Source of the DNA: Roseburia sp. AF12-17LB
GTDB taxonomy: Bacteria; Bacillota; Clostridia; Lachnospirales; Lachnospiraceae
Assembly: GCF_003479605.1 (NCBI RefSeq)
Contig: NZ_QUHR01000003.1
Span: forward strand, 248,001-312,000
Direction of reading: 5' to 3'
Length of the DNA stretch: 64,000 nt
Shown here: piece by piece, positions 8,831-18,229 of the stretch
Layout: each line of letters begins with the position of its first letter
How positions within the stretch are numbered: position 1 is the first letter of the stretch
Position numbers and translations under genes: made by a program
The notes under the pieces: generated by a model
What the model was told of the DNA's origin: nothing
What the model saw: only the letters and a program-made list of their open reading frames with translations
Databases searched by the model: none

Positions 8831-11281
8831 TCAAGATTTCACTAATAACCAATCTTCAGTTACAACCTTAGGTGAATGCGGACTGAATGTATCATTTCCA
8901 TTCACGCCATTCAAATCACTATTATTACAGCTAATCTTTGGCTCAGTGCAGCTTACTATCTCCACCTTAAGAACATAATAAAAATCTGCGGATCTTTCTT
9001 TACCATCGTTAGAACCACTCTCTGTCAGTAAATCATCAAGCTGCTTTTTTGAAACCAATTCTCTTGATTTTATGATTCCTTTAAGCGGCTCTATTTCATA
9101 TCTACCCGTAGCATTAATATCATTCTGATAAAAGCGAATATACTTTGCTTTTCCTATATCTTCATGATGTGAATACACTGATTCACCCTTAATAGCATAG
9201 TAATAAAAGACAAACGTCCTGCCTTCAGATAAAAGGTCTTCTCTGCTCAGTAACTCATAATAATCATGTCTCAAATAACCGATAACACACAAATCATTAT
9301 GGATATTCTTATTGTCCTTTTCCTTACCTGTAGTTCTTTTATCTAACGTACTAATCACAGGTTCACCAAGTACAAGGTTGCTATAAGACAACATACGGTT
9401 AAGTCTGCTGTATTTTCTGCTACGTGCTTCAATGATTTCATATATAAAATCCTTCAATACATTTTCACTGTCCGTCTGAATACTTGGTTTGATTGCAAAA
9501 GCACCTACTCCTGGAAGAACCTCCTCAAAGAGTCTGTAATTCTTTGTCTTTGAATCAAAATCTCCAGGATACAGGACGTAACTTCCTACAGTTCTTCTAA
9601 TTGCATCATTGTATGTATGCATTTTCAGAAGATCTCCTCGCTTGTATGTATTCGTTACGCTATCCTGTTTATCATTTTCAACTTCTTCCTTTATCTGCTC
9701 CTCAGTCATTTCATTTTCATCAGGTCCGATAAAAGATCTTAGATCCGTTATCCTGTACTTTGCATCAAAATGAATGTAGCTTACCGCACCTTCTCTGATG
9801 GCATCTTCAGGTTTAAGATAATCCGAAGGATACACTTCCAGCGTGTAATCCGGTCTAAATGGTCTTGAATATGATCCTGCATATTTTGTATTGGAAAACT
9901 CTTCCCTTGAAAAGGTCCTGTTATAATACAGATTCACTCTTGTACCCAAATCAGGGAGAAGAAATGCCTGACAAGAAGTCTGACCTTCGCTTAATGAAAT
10001 AGTTAGACCATTGTCAGTATTGATGAACGGCTTTTCAGAAGCCTGTATGCATTGGCAATTCTCGATTGAACTTATAATTTTTCTAAGCTCAAAAAACAGC
10101 CAATACTCATACAGCAATGCCGTATTTTTAGATTCGCCGCTATAAGCCACCTGCTCACCCTCCCAATTCAATTGAAGAGCAAGATCAACCATAGCTGCTG
10201 CATAGAAGATTTGTCTATATCCTTCTCTCTTTTCAAGTACCTGATTATTCTGTGGCATAATCGTAAGTTCTCTTACATCATCAAAGAAATGATCTCTCAA
10301 AATGTCATCAGTAATTCTTTGAATCTCTAAAGCCTCCCGATAGCACTCCGTATACATATTCTGTCCTGCATTTTTTCTTTTTGCGGCGTCAAGACTTGAA
10401 CAGAGTTCTCTACATATCAAGTTAAATTTTTTCAAAGCAAACTTCACAAAACGGTTTGCAACTGTATCAAGACTGTCATACTTTCTCGTCACAGCAACTT
10501 CCTGAGGCATAGGCTTTCCATTTACCATCTGCCAGCCTCTACTATGAGAAAAAGGGCTGGAATAAAAGCTTGCACTTGGAGAGCCCTGTCCAATTGGCTT
10601 AAGGACTTCATCCTTCATAAGCATTCTATCCGGATTACGCTTTATATGTCCGAAAAGAGCCTGTAAGTTATGTGAGTAACAGAATTTCCTCAAAAAAATA
10701 AACTGCTCCAAAAGTGTTTTGGCACTATTGGTATCAGATGTATCAAATCTGTTTGATGTAACACCTGAATACTCCAGTAAGATTTCTGCACACTCTTCGG
10801 CGATCTTTTTAGTCAACTCAATATAGTCCTCTTCATAATTCATCTTCTGAGGTACTATTTCAAAATCGACTACAGTTTCATCTAAAGAATTTTTTAAATG
10901 TGTTCTTCCCAGATAGTTAATAAATCTAAAGGATAATGCATCTCTATCTCTGGTTACTTTGAGAAATTTATTGTTATTCTCATTTGGGAAACTGAGATTC
11001 TTACAAATCTGTTCCGAACCAGCTTGAATATCACCCTTTAATCTACATGTATAAGTAGCTGTTTCACGTAGTCTTAATATTTTCTGTCCATCCACTGAAG
11101 TTGCAATATCAAGCTTTGAGAGCGCAGCTTTAGACGCAGCTTCTTTTTCTTCATAGGCAATCATATCTGTGCCTTCTTCTTCATTAGCTACGTTAAAATC
11201 AATAGTATCCCACTCGCCCTGCGGATAAATCACTATCTCTATTCCATTTTTATCTTTAAATGAAACTGCTGCTATGCCCAT
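8831..11281 (-). CDS. DUF2357 nuclease, McrC-like partner of the AAA+ protein
   Basis: 816 residues. The long N-terminal part matches the DUF2357-type proteins that accompany McrB-like ATPases. The PD-(D/E)xK nuclease core is visible as FRPDYTLEVYPSDY followed by SYIHFDAKYRI (about residues 460-505). Downstream the protein is rich in beta strands and ends without a membrane anchor. It starts 12 bases after the AAA+ gene, so the two subunits are co-translated. Inferred role: DNA-cleaving subunit of an McrBC/LlaJI-like restriction complex. Confidence 0.8.
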   Translation of the reverse strand: MGIAAVSFKDKNGIEIVIYPQGEWDTIDFNVANEEEGTDMIAYEEKEAASKAALSKLDIATSVDGQKILRLRETATYTCRLKGDIQAGSEQICKNLSFPNENNNKFLKVTRDRDALSFRFINYLGRTHLKNSLDETVVDFEIVPQKMNYEEDYIELTKKIAEECAEILLEYSGVTSNRFDTSDTNSAKTLLEQFIFLRKFCYSHNLQALFGHIKRNPDRMLMKDEVLKPIGQGSPSASFYSSPFSHSRGWQMVNGKPMPQEVAVTRKYDSLDTVANRFVKFALKKFNLICRELCSSLDAAKRKNAGQNMYTECYREALEIQRITDDILRDHFFDDVRELTIMPQNNQVLEKREGYRQIFYAAAMVDLALQLNWEGEQVAYSGESKNTALLYEYWLFFELRKIISSIENCQCIQASEKPFINTDNGLTISLSEGQTSCQAFLLPDLGTRVNLYYNRTFSREEFSNTKYAGSYSRPFRPDYTLEVYPSDYLKPEDAIREGAVSYIHFDAKYRITDLRSFIGPDENEMTEEQIKEEVENDKQDSVTNTYKRGDLLKMHTYNDAIRRTVGSYVLYPGDFDSKTKNYRLFEEVLPGVGAFAIKPSIQTDSENVLKDFIYEIIEARSRKYSRLNRMLSYSNLVLGEPVISTLDKRTTGKEKDNKNIHNDLCVIGYLRHDYYELLSREDLLSEGRTFVFYYYAIKGESVYSHHEDIGKAKYIRFYQNDINATGRYEIEPLKGIIKSRELVSKKQLDDLLTESGSNDGKERSADFYYVLKVEIVSCTEPKISCNNSDLNGVNGNDTFSPHSPKVVTEDWLLVKS

Positions 11282-11293
11282 TAAAACACCTTC

Positions 11294-13480
11294 TTACATA
11301 AAGCTTGCATACTGATATTTATCAAGTCTTTTCTTCATCTGCTCTATCTTCTTCAATGATAAAGTCATCTCTTCTGAAGACTCTCCAACTCCGTTTTTGC
11401 ATTTAGTTTCGAGAGTATTTAACAGCTCTCCTATCTGCTTTCTATCACCATAAATCTTTGGAAGAATCTTCTGAACTATCTGCTCATCCATAGTCCTTGT
11501 AAGACTAAACCCTTCCTTCTGCAACTCACATGCTGCTGCAAAATACTGACGGATTTCCTTGACAGTACGATAAGCAAATTCAAACCCGCTTTCCTGTAAC
11601 TCATCATAAATACCATCGAGGAATAATTTAATCTGATCAAGTACATCCGCATCAACATTGCAAACGCCATTTCTGATTTCCGATGCAAGAACCGCAAATC
11701 CTTCAGCCACTCCAAAATCAGCCGTTTCAACTTTGTTGACATCAGTGGCTCCTGTCATTAGCTTAAGAACATCATCCTTTTTCGGCTTAAATTCAACAAC
11801 ATTCGAACGATCCAACACTTTAGGACTAAACATATATGTTGTCTCATCTATATTCACTGTTCCTGTTACAAATAAGTTCTTAGGAAGACGAATCTTTTCA
11901 GGAATCACGTCTTTGGAATCTTCTGTATCCCCCTTTTGAACCGGCTTCTTATAAAGAGGTATTTCCTCATCTGATTCCATCGCACTTAAGAAATCCGAAA
12001 AATATCTTTCTACATGAGACAGATTCATTTCATCAAGAATTAAGAAATGTGGAATGCTCACATTCTCACTCGCCTGGAGTATAAAATCCAGTGTCGGTGT
12101 AGAAACATATCTCTCTTCCAATGGGTTATAGAAACCAAGCATTTTAGTATTATCCGTCCAATCCGCCCCAACTGGAACGATTAACCAATTTCTTTTTCCA
12201 TCAACATCTTTCTCAAGATACTGCGATATCTGCTTTGCAATTCTCGTTTTGCCAGTACCACTATTACCAGTAAGAATTACAAATGGTTTTGCAATTAATG
12301 AACTGATATAACGCTGTGCGAAATCACTATCAAAACAATTTGGTAATTCCTCTAGCTTAAATTCCCTCATGAGTATGTCTAAATACCACTTACCGTCTTC
12401 TTCATAAATCTTTATAACATCTGAGTAATTGGCATTAATAATACTAATTAAAGCTATAAGCGAAAGACCGCTTGATGTTGCTTCATTCAATTCCGTGCTA
12501 ACCCATTGATTAGATAATCTGCAGGTTTCTAAACTATCATCAACTGGTATCTCGTATTCTTTTTCCAAAAACACTCTAGACTCATCATTATATGAATCAG
12601 ATGAAGTTCTCGGGAAAATATATCTAAGGTAATTACCTCCCAAATCATCAGTGACTATCTTGATATTCTTATCGTTTATTTTCAAAAGCGATGATATCCT
12701 TTTAAACTTATCTATGCCATAGATACAATCAACTAACTGCTGTGCGCATTTTTTGCATTGCTTGAAAGGCAACTCAATTCTTGTGTCATAAACATTTTCC
12801 AGTTCCTCTCCATCCTTAACTAAAGGATCTTCTGGTTCATTATAAAACTTACAAAAGTTCTGATATGAAAATCTTTCAAAGAAGTCTCGTTCAGATTTTG
12901 TTTCACCTATCGGAAAGTTTGTTTTGATAAACGCCATTTCGCTCTCAACCGCAGTAACGTCCTCGTCAGAAACATACAAAATATCATCATTTCCAACTTT
13001 TTTATATTTAACTGGTGCAGCAAATGCCTTTATGACGTTAAGCAAAATATCATCACTTTTTCCACCGATATTCTTTTCAACAAATTTCTCAAAGCTTACG
13101 GAATGATTCTCTGACTGTAGAATATCCTCGCATAATCGGCAATATAAAAGAAACGCCTCATCATCTGATTTTACATAAGGGTTCGGTGCATAATACGTCT
13201 TAAACCAAAAAACAAGATATCGTGTCAGATTATTGTCATCAAAAGTATATAAATAATTATGTACCTTAAAGCTATTTGTTGATCTATCTTCTAAACCAAG
13301 TTGGCATGCTTGCTGATAAGCAGTTCTTTTATATCCTTTCAATCGCTCCTCAGCTAAGTCTTTAGCAAAATCCCATGAAATAGAGCCTGCCATATCAGGA
13401 TAAACTTCAAGTAATGATTTGAGATTAGCTAATGTAAAGTTTCTATATCTTGCAAATGGTGTAAATGACATATTATACAA
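11294..13480 (-). CDS. McrB-like AAA+ NTPase, restriction motor subunit
   Basis: 728 residues. The N-terminal 390 residues have no motif I recognise and probably read DNA. The AAA+ domain has Walker A GNSGTGKT (405-412), Walker B FLILDEMN (DE at 483-484) followed by LSHVERYFSDFLSAME as in McrB, and sensor-1 segment LFVTGTVNIDETT. The family hydrolyses GTP and translocates DNA for its nuclease partner, here the DUF2357 protein next door. The McrB-plus-nuclease pair after a C5-methyltransferase resembles LlaJI-type restriction-modification. Seventeen bases separate it from the methyltransferase gene. Confidence 0.85.
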   Translation of the reverse strand: MYNMSFTPFARYRNFTLANLKSLLEVYPDMAGSISWDFAKDLAEERLKGYKRTAYQQACQLGLEDRSTNSFKVHNYLYTFDDNNLTRYLVFWFKTYYAPNPYVKSDDEAFLLYCRLCEDILQSENHSVSFEKFVEKNIGGKSDDILLNVIKAFAAPVKYKKVGNDDILYVSDEDVTAVESEMAFIKTNFPIGETKSERDFFERFSYQNFCKFYNEPEDPLVKDGEELENVYDTRIELPFKQCKKCAQQLVDCIYGIDKFKRISSLLKINDKNIKIVTDDLGGNYLRYIFPRTSSDSYNDESRVFLEKEYEIPVDDSLETCRLSNQWVSTELNEATSSGLSLIALISIINANYSDVIKIYEEDGKWYLDILMREFKLEELPNCFDSDFAQRYISSLIAKPFVILTGNSGTGKTRIAKQISQYLEKDVDGKRNWLIVPVGADWTDNTKMLGFYNPLEERYVSTPTLDFILQASENVSIPHFLILDEMNLSHVERYFSDFLSAMESDEEIPLYKKPVQKGDTEDSKDVIPEKIRLPKNLFVTGTVNIDETTYMFSPKVLDRSNVVEFKPKKDDVLKLMTGATDVNKVETADFGVAEGFAVLASEIRNGVCNVDADVLDQIKLFLDGIYDELQESGFEFAYRTVKEIRQYFAAACELQKEGFSLTRTMDEQIVQKILPKIYGDRKQIGELLNTLETKCKNGVGESSEEMTLSLKKIEQMKKRLDKYQYASFM

Positions 13481-13497
13481 CCTCCCATTCCTTCTAT

Positions 13498-15237
13498 TTA
13501 ATCATTAAGCTTAGGATAGCTTAATAATATTTGCTCCATAATATGAATCAAGACATCAACAACAATACTGTTTCCTGCCTGTTGATACATTGAGGTATCT
13601 GAAACAACAATTTTAAAGCTGTCAGAAAATCCCATCAATCTTAGACATTCTCTTGGTGTAAGCTTTCTCAATCTGCCATCAGTCGTCACATAGTTGTCAA
13701 CTCCTGCTCTATGCATCTTATGCATAGTAGTTAGTAATGGTCGCGCAACCTCAAGATCTGTTTCCGGCTTGCTGTAAAAATTCTTTGTTCCAGTAGACAA
13801 TACATACTTTCTCACTTTTTCAGACAGATAGTACTTTTCTAAATCCGGAATATGATTCTTTTCTGCATCCTCTTCACTTTGGAATACAAAATCTCCATGC
13901 CAATTAAATTGCTGATTTTTCTTTTGACAAAGCTGAACCTCTCCATCTATCTGTGTAAATCTCTTTGAAAGATTTTTCTCACTGGTCACAAAGTCCACAC
14001 CCTTTTCTGGTAAGAAATAACCACCTGGTGCATTGTCCAACAAGAAATCTTGCATTTTCTTTTCAAGCTCAATTGCTTGTGGAAAGCTAAACTCAACATC
14101 AAGATCAAGATCATTTCTAAAACCTACAACAAATAATCTTTCTCTATTTTGAGGAACACCATAATCTCTAGCATTGAGAACCTTCCAACTAAAGCTATAA
14201 TCCAACTCACTAAAAACCTGCTGCATCTTCTTCCAAGTTTTTCCTCCATCATGAGAAGTAACAGCTCGCACATTTTCATATATGAAAACTTTTGGTCTTA
14301 TTTCATCAATCAAACGTGCATATTCATAAAACAATGTTCCACGAGTATCATCTAATCCTCTCTGTTTTCCAACAAAGCTAAATGACTGACATGGACTACC
14401 ACCAACAAATAGATCAACCTTTCCTGCGTATTGTTTTCCATCAAGGAATGCTATATTCCAATGGAAATCATCTTCTTTGATGTCGTAGTTAGCAGTGTAA
14501 CTTGCTTTAACTTTGTTTCTCTTTTCAAGGTCCTCGTACAATGAATCGACATACTTCTTGCGAGCCTTCCAATCTTCTCCAAGTGAATCTAATTTCCTTT
14601 GCACACGAAGATAATTAATTTTTTCGTGAAGCATACTGGTTCTTTGAGCCAGATCTATAACTCTTCGAATCAGTTTTCTTCCGTTATCATTTTCAAATCT
14701 TTCGAGCAACTCTGTAACACTCTGCGTAAGTCCTGCTTTTTCAAGTAAGTCATTGTTGTCTCTAAAATCATTTGAAAATGCTAATAAAAGCAGAAACTCT
14801 TCAAGTCTCTTATTTGCGAAAGATCCCTTTCCTAGTTCCGCAAGTCTCTTACTATATTCTTTCTTTCTGTTGGCCTTTAATACATTAGAATCTAATAATT
14901 CGGTTGTAGTATTTTTAAGCAATTCATTGTCTTTTTCTTCGACATTATTTAACTGTTCATCCACTTCATGAAATTCAGTCATTGATGCTCTAAGCATACC
15001 TTCCAACTGGTTTTTATAAAGATCTTCCACATTGTCATTAATGCTTATTTCCTCAATCAGTTCAGAAAGCGATTCTAATTCTGTTTCTATTTCATCAATA
15101 TCTGTATCAACATCCTTCGTAAGAATGTTTACATCACCATTGTCACATGCAAAAACAATTTCATTTTCGAGTCCCATTCGATTTAATGCATGCTCAATTG
15201 CTCCGATTCCACTAAATGCTGTTGCAAGTCTAATCAT
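13498..15237 (-). CDS. C5-cytosine DNA methyltransferase with helical insertion
   Basis: 579 residues, about 200 longer than a typical Dcm. Motif I is TAFSGIGAIEHALNRMG (7-22), followed by VFACDNGD (28-35). Motif IV is GGSPCQSFSFVGKQRG with catalytic Cys at 283; ENV, QNRERLFVVGFR and the C-terminal QAGNSIVV are present. Between motifs II and III, residues 36-245 form a highly charged helical or coiled-coil insertion absent from ordinary Dcm. It makes 5-methylcytosine; the recognition sequence cannot be read from the protein. Linked Vsr repairs its deamination products and the linked AAA+/nuclease pair is presumably the cognate restriction unit. Confidence 0.9.
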   Translation of the reverse strand: MIRLATAFSGIGAIEHALNRMGLENEIVFACDNGDVNILTKDVDTDIDEIETELESLSELIEEISINDNVEDLYKNQLEGMLRASMTEFHEVDEQLNNVEEKDNELLKNTTTELLDSNVLKANRKKEYSKRLAELGKGSFANKRLEEFLLLLAFSNDFRDNNDLLEKAGLTQSVTELLERFENDNGRKLIRRVIDLAQRTSMLHEKINYLRVQRKLDSLGEDWKARKKYVDSLYEDLEKRNKVKASYTANYDIKEDDFHWNIAFLDGKQYAGKVDLFVGGSPCQSFSFVGKQRGLDDTRGTLFYEYARLIDEIRPKVFIYENVRAVTSHDGGKTWKKMQQVFSELDYSFSWKVLNARDYGVPQNRERLFVVGFRNDLDLDVEFSFPQAIELEKKMQDFLLDNAPGGYFLPEKGVDFVTSEKNLSKRFTQIDGEVQLCQKKNQQFNWHGDFVFQSEEDAEKNHIPDLEKYYLSEKVRKYVLSTGTKNFYSKPETDLEVARPLLTTMHKMHRAGVDNYVTTDGRLRKLTPRECLRLMGFSDSFKIVVSDTSMYQQAGNSIVVDVLIHIMEQILLSYPKLND

Positions 15238-15244
15238 AATTACC

Positions 15245-15436
15245 TCACTCTATTATACTTTTTCCGCTCTTTACCCACTCGTCTAGTTCGGAGCATTTAA
15301 ATTTCCAAAGACGTCCTATCTTATGTGCTGGAACATCCTTGCCTTCTTTAATCCACTTTCGTAAAGTTACTGGCTTAATCCCCAAATACTCTGCGGCTTC
15401 ATCGAGCCCTATCCATTTATCCTGTAATTGATCCAT
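15245..15436 (-). CDS. Excisionase-type helix-turn-helix protein heading the operon
   Basis: 63 residues. It is a single winged HTH of the HTH_17/excisionase type: WIGLDEAAEYLGIKPVTL, then RKWIKEGKDVPAHKIGRLW and the closing FKCSELDEWVKSG. GGAGG lies seven bases before the ATG. Its stop is seven bases upstream of the methyltransferase start, so it heads the defence operon. In restriction-modification operons a small DNA-binding protein in this position often sets timing of methyltransferase versus nuclease expression. It could instead be a leftover Xis; the absence of an adjacent integrase argues against that. Confidence 0.8.
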   Translation of the reverse strand: MDQLQDKWIGLDEAAEYLGIKPVTLRKWIKEGKDVPAHKIGRLWKFKCSELDEWVKSGKSIIE

Positions 15437-15477
15437 ATGTTTCCTCCGGTTCCAGATTACATTGTATAGTTATCTTG

Positions 15478-15557
15478 AATATCACTTTAATGATATTTTA
15501 CTAGCTTTTTGCTACTAAATCAATGTATTATCTTATATTTATTGATATTTATTGATA
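15478..15557 (-). promoter_or_regulatory. Candidate operator region of the defence operon
   Basis: Within 120 bases upstream of the HTH gene are a perfect 7-bp inverted repeat (aatatca 15478-15484 / tgatatt 15491-15497) and two exact tandem copies of tttattgata (15538-15557). Further atcaat motifs continue to about 15580. The repeats share the TGATAT core, suggesting one DNA-binding protein, plausibly the HTH protein itself. Promoter elements are AT-rich but I cannot assign -35/-10 with confidence. Confidence 0.45.
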
Positions 15558-15851
15558 TTAACGAAACCAATCATCAATGAATCAATATATAAATCTTAAC
15601 AAAACTACTGTCCCATTACATGGACTCCCAAGTCATTTATTCGTGCTTTTTTAACTGATTCCACGCTTCGCGCGGCACCATCTTCGATGGTGTTAGGGCG
15701 CGTCTTCACAAAGTGGCGAGCAGTGCTTTTTTGTACAAAAAGCTACTATCCGCTCGTTGATGGCACATTCCCAATCCCCTTGAACAAGCTAATCGCTTGG
15801 CTACGCAATTCTTACGAATCGCTTTATTTTGCTGTTGGAATTTTCTTCAGA

Positions 15852-15898
15852 AATGAAAAAAGAAGGGAACCTATAAGTCTTAAACCTACAGATTCCCT
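15852..15898 (-). terminator. Probable terminator of the relaxase transcript
   Basis: Imperfect hairpin (agggaa near 15864 pairing with ttccct near 15893-15898) followed on the minus strand by TTCTTTTTTC, just after the last relaxase-frame stop. The interval 15600-15850 beyond it holds only a short caccat/atggtg hairpin and no gene I can support. Confidence 0.45.
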
Positions 15899-15905
15899 AT
15901 TAGAA

Positions 15906-17346
15906 TTATCGAGTGATATTGTGTTTTCTGACACGTTCCTTCTTCTGCTCTTCATCGCTTTTAAGGAACTGATCGATATCGTATTTTGCTCTTTGAATCT
16001 CCTGCATATCTTTCTTAACCTGACGATATTCACCGTACAGCTTTTTCTTTTCTGCAAGGATCTAGGCATATTCGGCACTTAAGTCTTTTACCTTAGGAAG
16101 CTTCTTCAGATGAAGCTCATCAAAGGCATTCTTGGCAGCCTTATGAAGCAGTATTTCCTGTCTATGCTCTTCCAGGAATTTCTTGCTGTATTCGCATTTA
16201 CGATAATCCGCATATGCGTCTTTGGCCTTAAAGTAATCAAAGATATGTTTCTTAAGAACCTAAATCTCAGCAAGTCGCTTCTCATTATTCTTAATGGAAG
16301 CTGAAATTTACGTAAATCGCGTTATTGCTGTTTTCACATTTTTCTCCAGATCATTGTAGCTTCGAATGTCATGCTGCTTCAGATATAAAACTGCCTTGGC
16401 TACCAGCTTGGTATTAAAGTTCTTGGCAAAGCGGACATAATATTTTCCTTTGCCCTGAGCCAGCTTCTTTTGAATATCGATAAGAAGGTCAAACTCATGA
16501 TCTTCCTTTTTCCTCTGGTAAGCCTTAGGCTGCTTTTCAACTTTTTCATTATCGAAGAAAGCATGCTCCATCTCACCAGCAAGAATCTTCTTAAGATCAT
16601 CTTCTGAATAGCCATCACCCAGAGAACAAAGCCGGATGAAGCGTTTCTGATCTTTTCCCTTTAGAGAAATATGCTTTCCACGCTTAATCTCGTATCCGGC
16701 ATCTTCCAGTTTATAAAGCAGCTCATCAAAATCTTTTGCGCTACCTTCCTTAAGAACCTGATCAATCACATATCTAATATCATCACGGAAGGATTTCTTC
16801 TCAGGATAAGTTGTTCGTTTAACACGCTCACTTGGCTTCTTCTTTTCAATGACAGACAAGCCATGCTCCAGACAGATGATATCTGATAATCTCTGCAGAG
16901 CCAAACCTACAAAAAAAGAAATCTCTGAACTTACGGGTACAGTCAAGACTCGTAGAATTAAAAATAATGTGATTATGAATATGAGCCTTATCTGTACGTG
17001 TCGCTACGATAAAAGCATGATTCCCTTTGGTAAATCGCATGGCAGTTTCATAGCCTACCTGATTTGCTTCTTCCGGTGTAATCTCACCTGGTTTAAAGGA
17101 TTGCCTGATCTGATAAGCTATGATATTGCCATTAGGATGTCTTCCAGTAAGGCGCTCATATTCTCGTTTTGATAACATGAACTCTTCATCAACGCTCTCA
17201 GCCTGACAAGCGTAAGAACTAATGAATTGACCGTTTTCAGTCTTTTCACCATTCTTGACATAATCTGTTCTGTCACTAAGAGACTTCGCTACGCTTTTTC
17301 CTTTATTCTGATGCATCGTAATAAGTCTAGTAGCTGCCATGCGCAT
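15906..17346 (-). pseudogene. MobA/VirD2-type relaxase, frameshifted and with three in-frame stops
   Basis: The N-terminal part (166-codon frame from 17346) has the relaxase core: MRMAATRLITMHQNKGKSV and the metal-binding HIHNHIIFNST. At a run of seven T near 16930 the frame breaks. Removing one T continues smoothly into VGLALQRLSDIICLEHGLS and the frame at 16946-16308. That frame then reads on in register to 15906 through TAA (16308-16310), TAG (16260-16262) and TAG (16062-16064), with sensible relaxase tail sequence between (VLKKHIFDYFKAKDAY, KKFLEEHRQEILLHKAAK). Relaxases nick oriT and pilot DNA in conjugation. This copy cannot be functional as read; only the T7 break could be a sequencing artefact. 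Confidence 0.85.
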
Positions 17347-17357
17347 TCACCCCTTTC

Positions 17358-17711
17358 TCAAATCGTAGATAACCTTTGCAGAATACTTTTCATTACCTGC
17401 CACAATTCATCCTGGTGAGCCTTTATATCATCAATATCTTACTTGTAGATGCTTCCGGTTTCATTCGCCTTTTTCGTATACTGATTCATATTGGCAGAAG
17501 TGATGCCAAGAAGCCTTACAGCCTCTTTGACATCGCTCAAATCCATCTGTATGAGATAACCATCAATCGCCATTTTTCTAAGATATGCACTCTCATTCAG
17601 GATGCCGATTTCCTTTTCCCTGTCACGAATCAGCTTAGCTTCCCCCAGTGTAGCAAAGAAATGAAACTGCACCGTTCTGTTATCCATGGCTACATCTCCC
17701 TGCAAGGACAA
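17358..17711 (-). pseudogene. mobC: MobC relaxosome protein with nonsense codon
   Basis: The first 90 codons (start at 17687 or 17711) match MobC accessory proteins: RTVQFHFFATLGEAKLI, LRKMAIDGYLIQMD and NMNQYTKKANETGSIYK. A TAA at 17439-17441 ends the frame, yet the same frame continues with the normal MobC tail (DIDDIKAHQDELWQVMKSIL) to a TGA at 17358. It precedes the broken relaxase gene in the usual mobC-mobA order. The truncated product may lack the tail helix needed to hold the relaxosome together. Confidence 0.8.
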
Positions 17712-18229
17712 ATCTCAGGAGCCTTTCTCTCTGGAACATGAACCGGAGCTGTTTTTACCTTCTCCTGCTGTTCTTTTATCTTTTCCATCACAGAAGCTTT
17801 CGTATCAGCTGCAATATCTTCCTGATCTGCCTTCTCATTGATTTCAGCAAAATCCGGTACAGGAGCTGCAGGCACATTATTGATAATCCCATCAAAGGAG
17901 TTATCATTCTGCTCTACCATGTCCTCGATACCGCGCATATGATTTCTGCTAATAGATGGGCCAGCTCCCACATCTTCGATTGGATCAATAGACTTCGGAA
18001 TCTGTTTCTCCACTTCCAAAAGCTTCTGCTCCCACTCAGCTGTCATAGATGCTGACTGAATCTGTTCCGGCATAACGGTAATAAGAGAAGTTACCTTATC
18101 GGTAGGAACCAAATATTTGGTCTTCTTATTACCCTGTCGTTCTACAAAGCCAATACGAACCAGCTTTTCAATTACGCCAGCTCTTGTTGCAGGAGTACCA
18201 AGTCCTTTACGCTCTACTTCGTCCGGCAT
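17690..18229 (-). pseudogene. Chimeric remnant: TopB C-terminal segment joined to DUF4316-like tail
   Basis: 179 codons. Residues 1-75 match a C-terminal part of element-encoded DNA topoisomerase III (ERKGLGTPATRAGVIEKL, LITVMPEQIQSASMTAEW). From about residue 80 the sequence changes to the tail of a YodL/DUF4316-type conjugative-element protein (GIINNVPAAPVPDF, VMEKIKEQQEKV). The catalytic Tyr domain of the topoisomerase is absent. Two element genes were therefore fused by deletion. The left end overlaps mobC and the right end overlaps the truncated resolvase. Confidence 0.7.

Noticed and set aside
15245-15436. Small HTH protein as phage or ICE excisionase
   Set aside because: No integrase is adjacent and it is seven bases from the methyltransferase in the defence operon; kept as a regulator.
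13498-15436. Assignment as the published methylation-associated defence system (MADS)
   Set aside because: An HTH plus methyltransferase start is shared, but the other genes here (McrB-like, DUF2357, Vsr, ABC-3C) do not correspond to that gene set as I recall it.
15687-16082. Plus-strand 131-codon open frame
   Set aside because: It is antisense to the relaxase tail, which reads as a recognisable protein on the minus strand.
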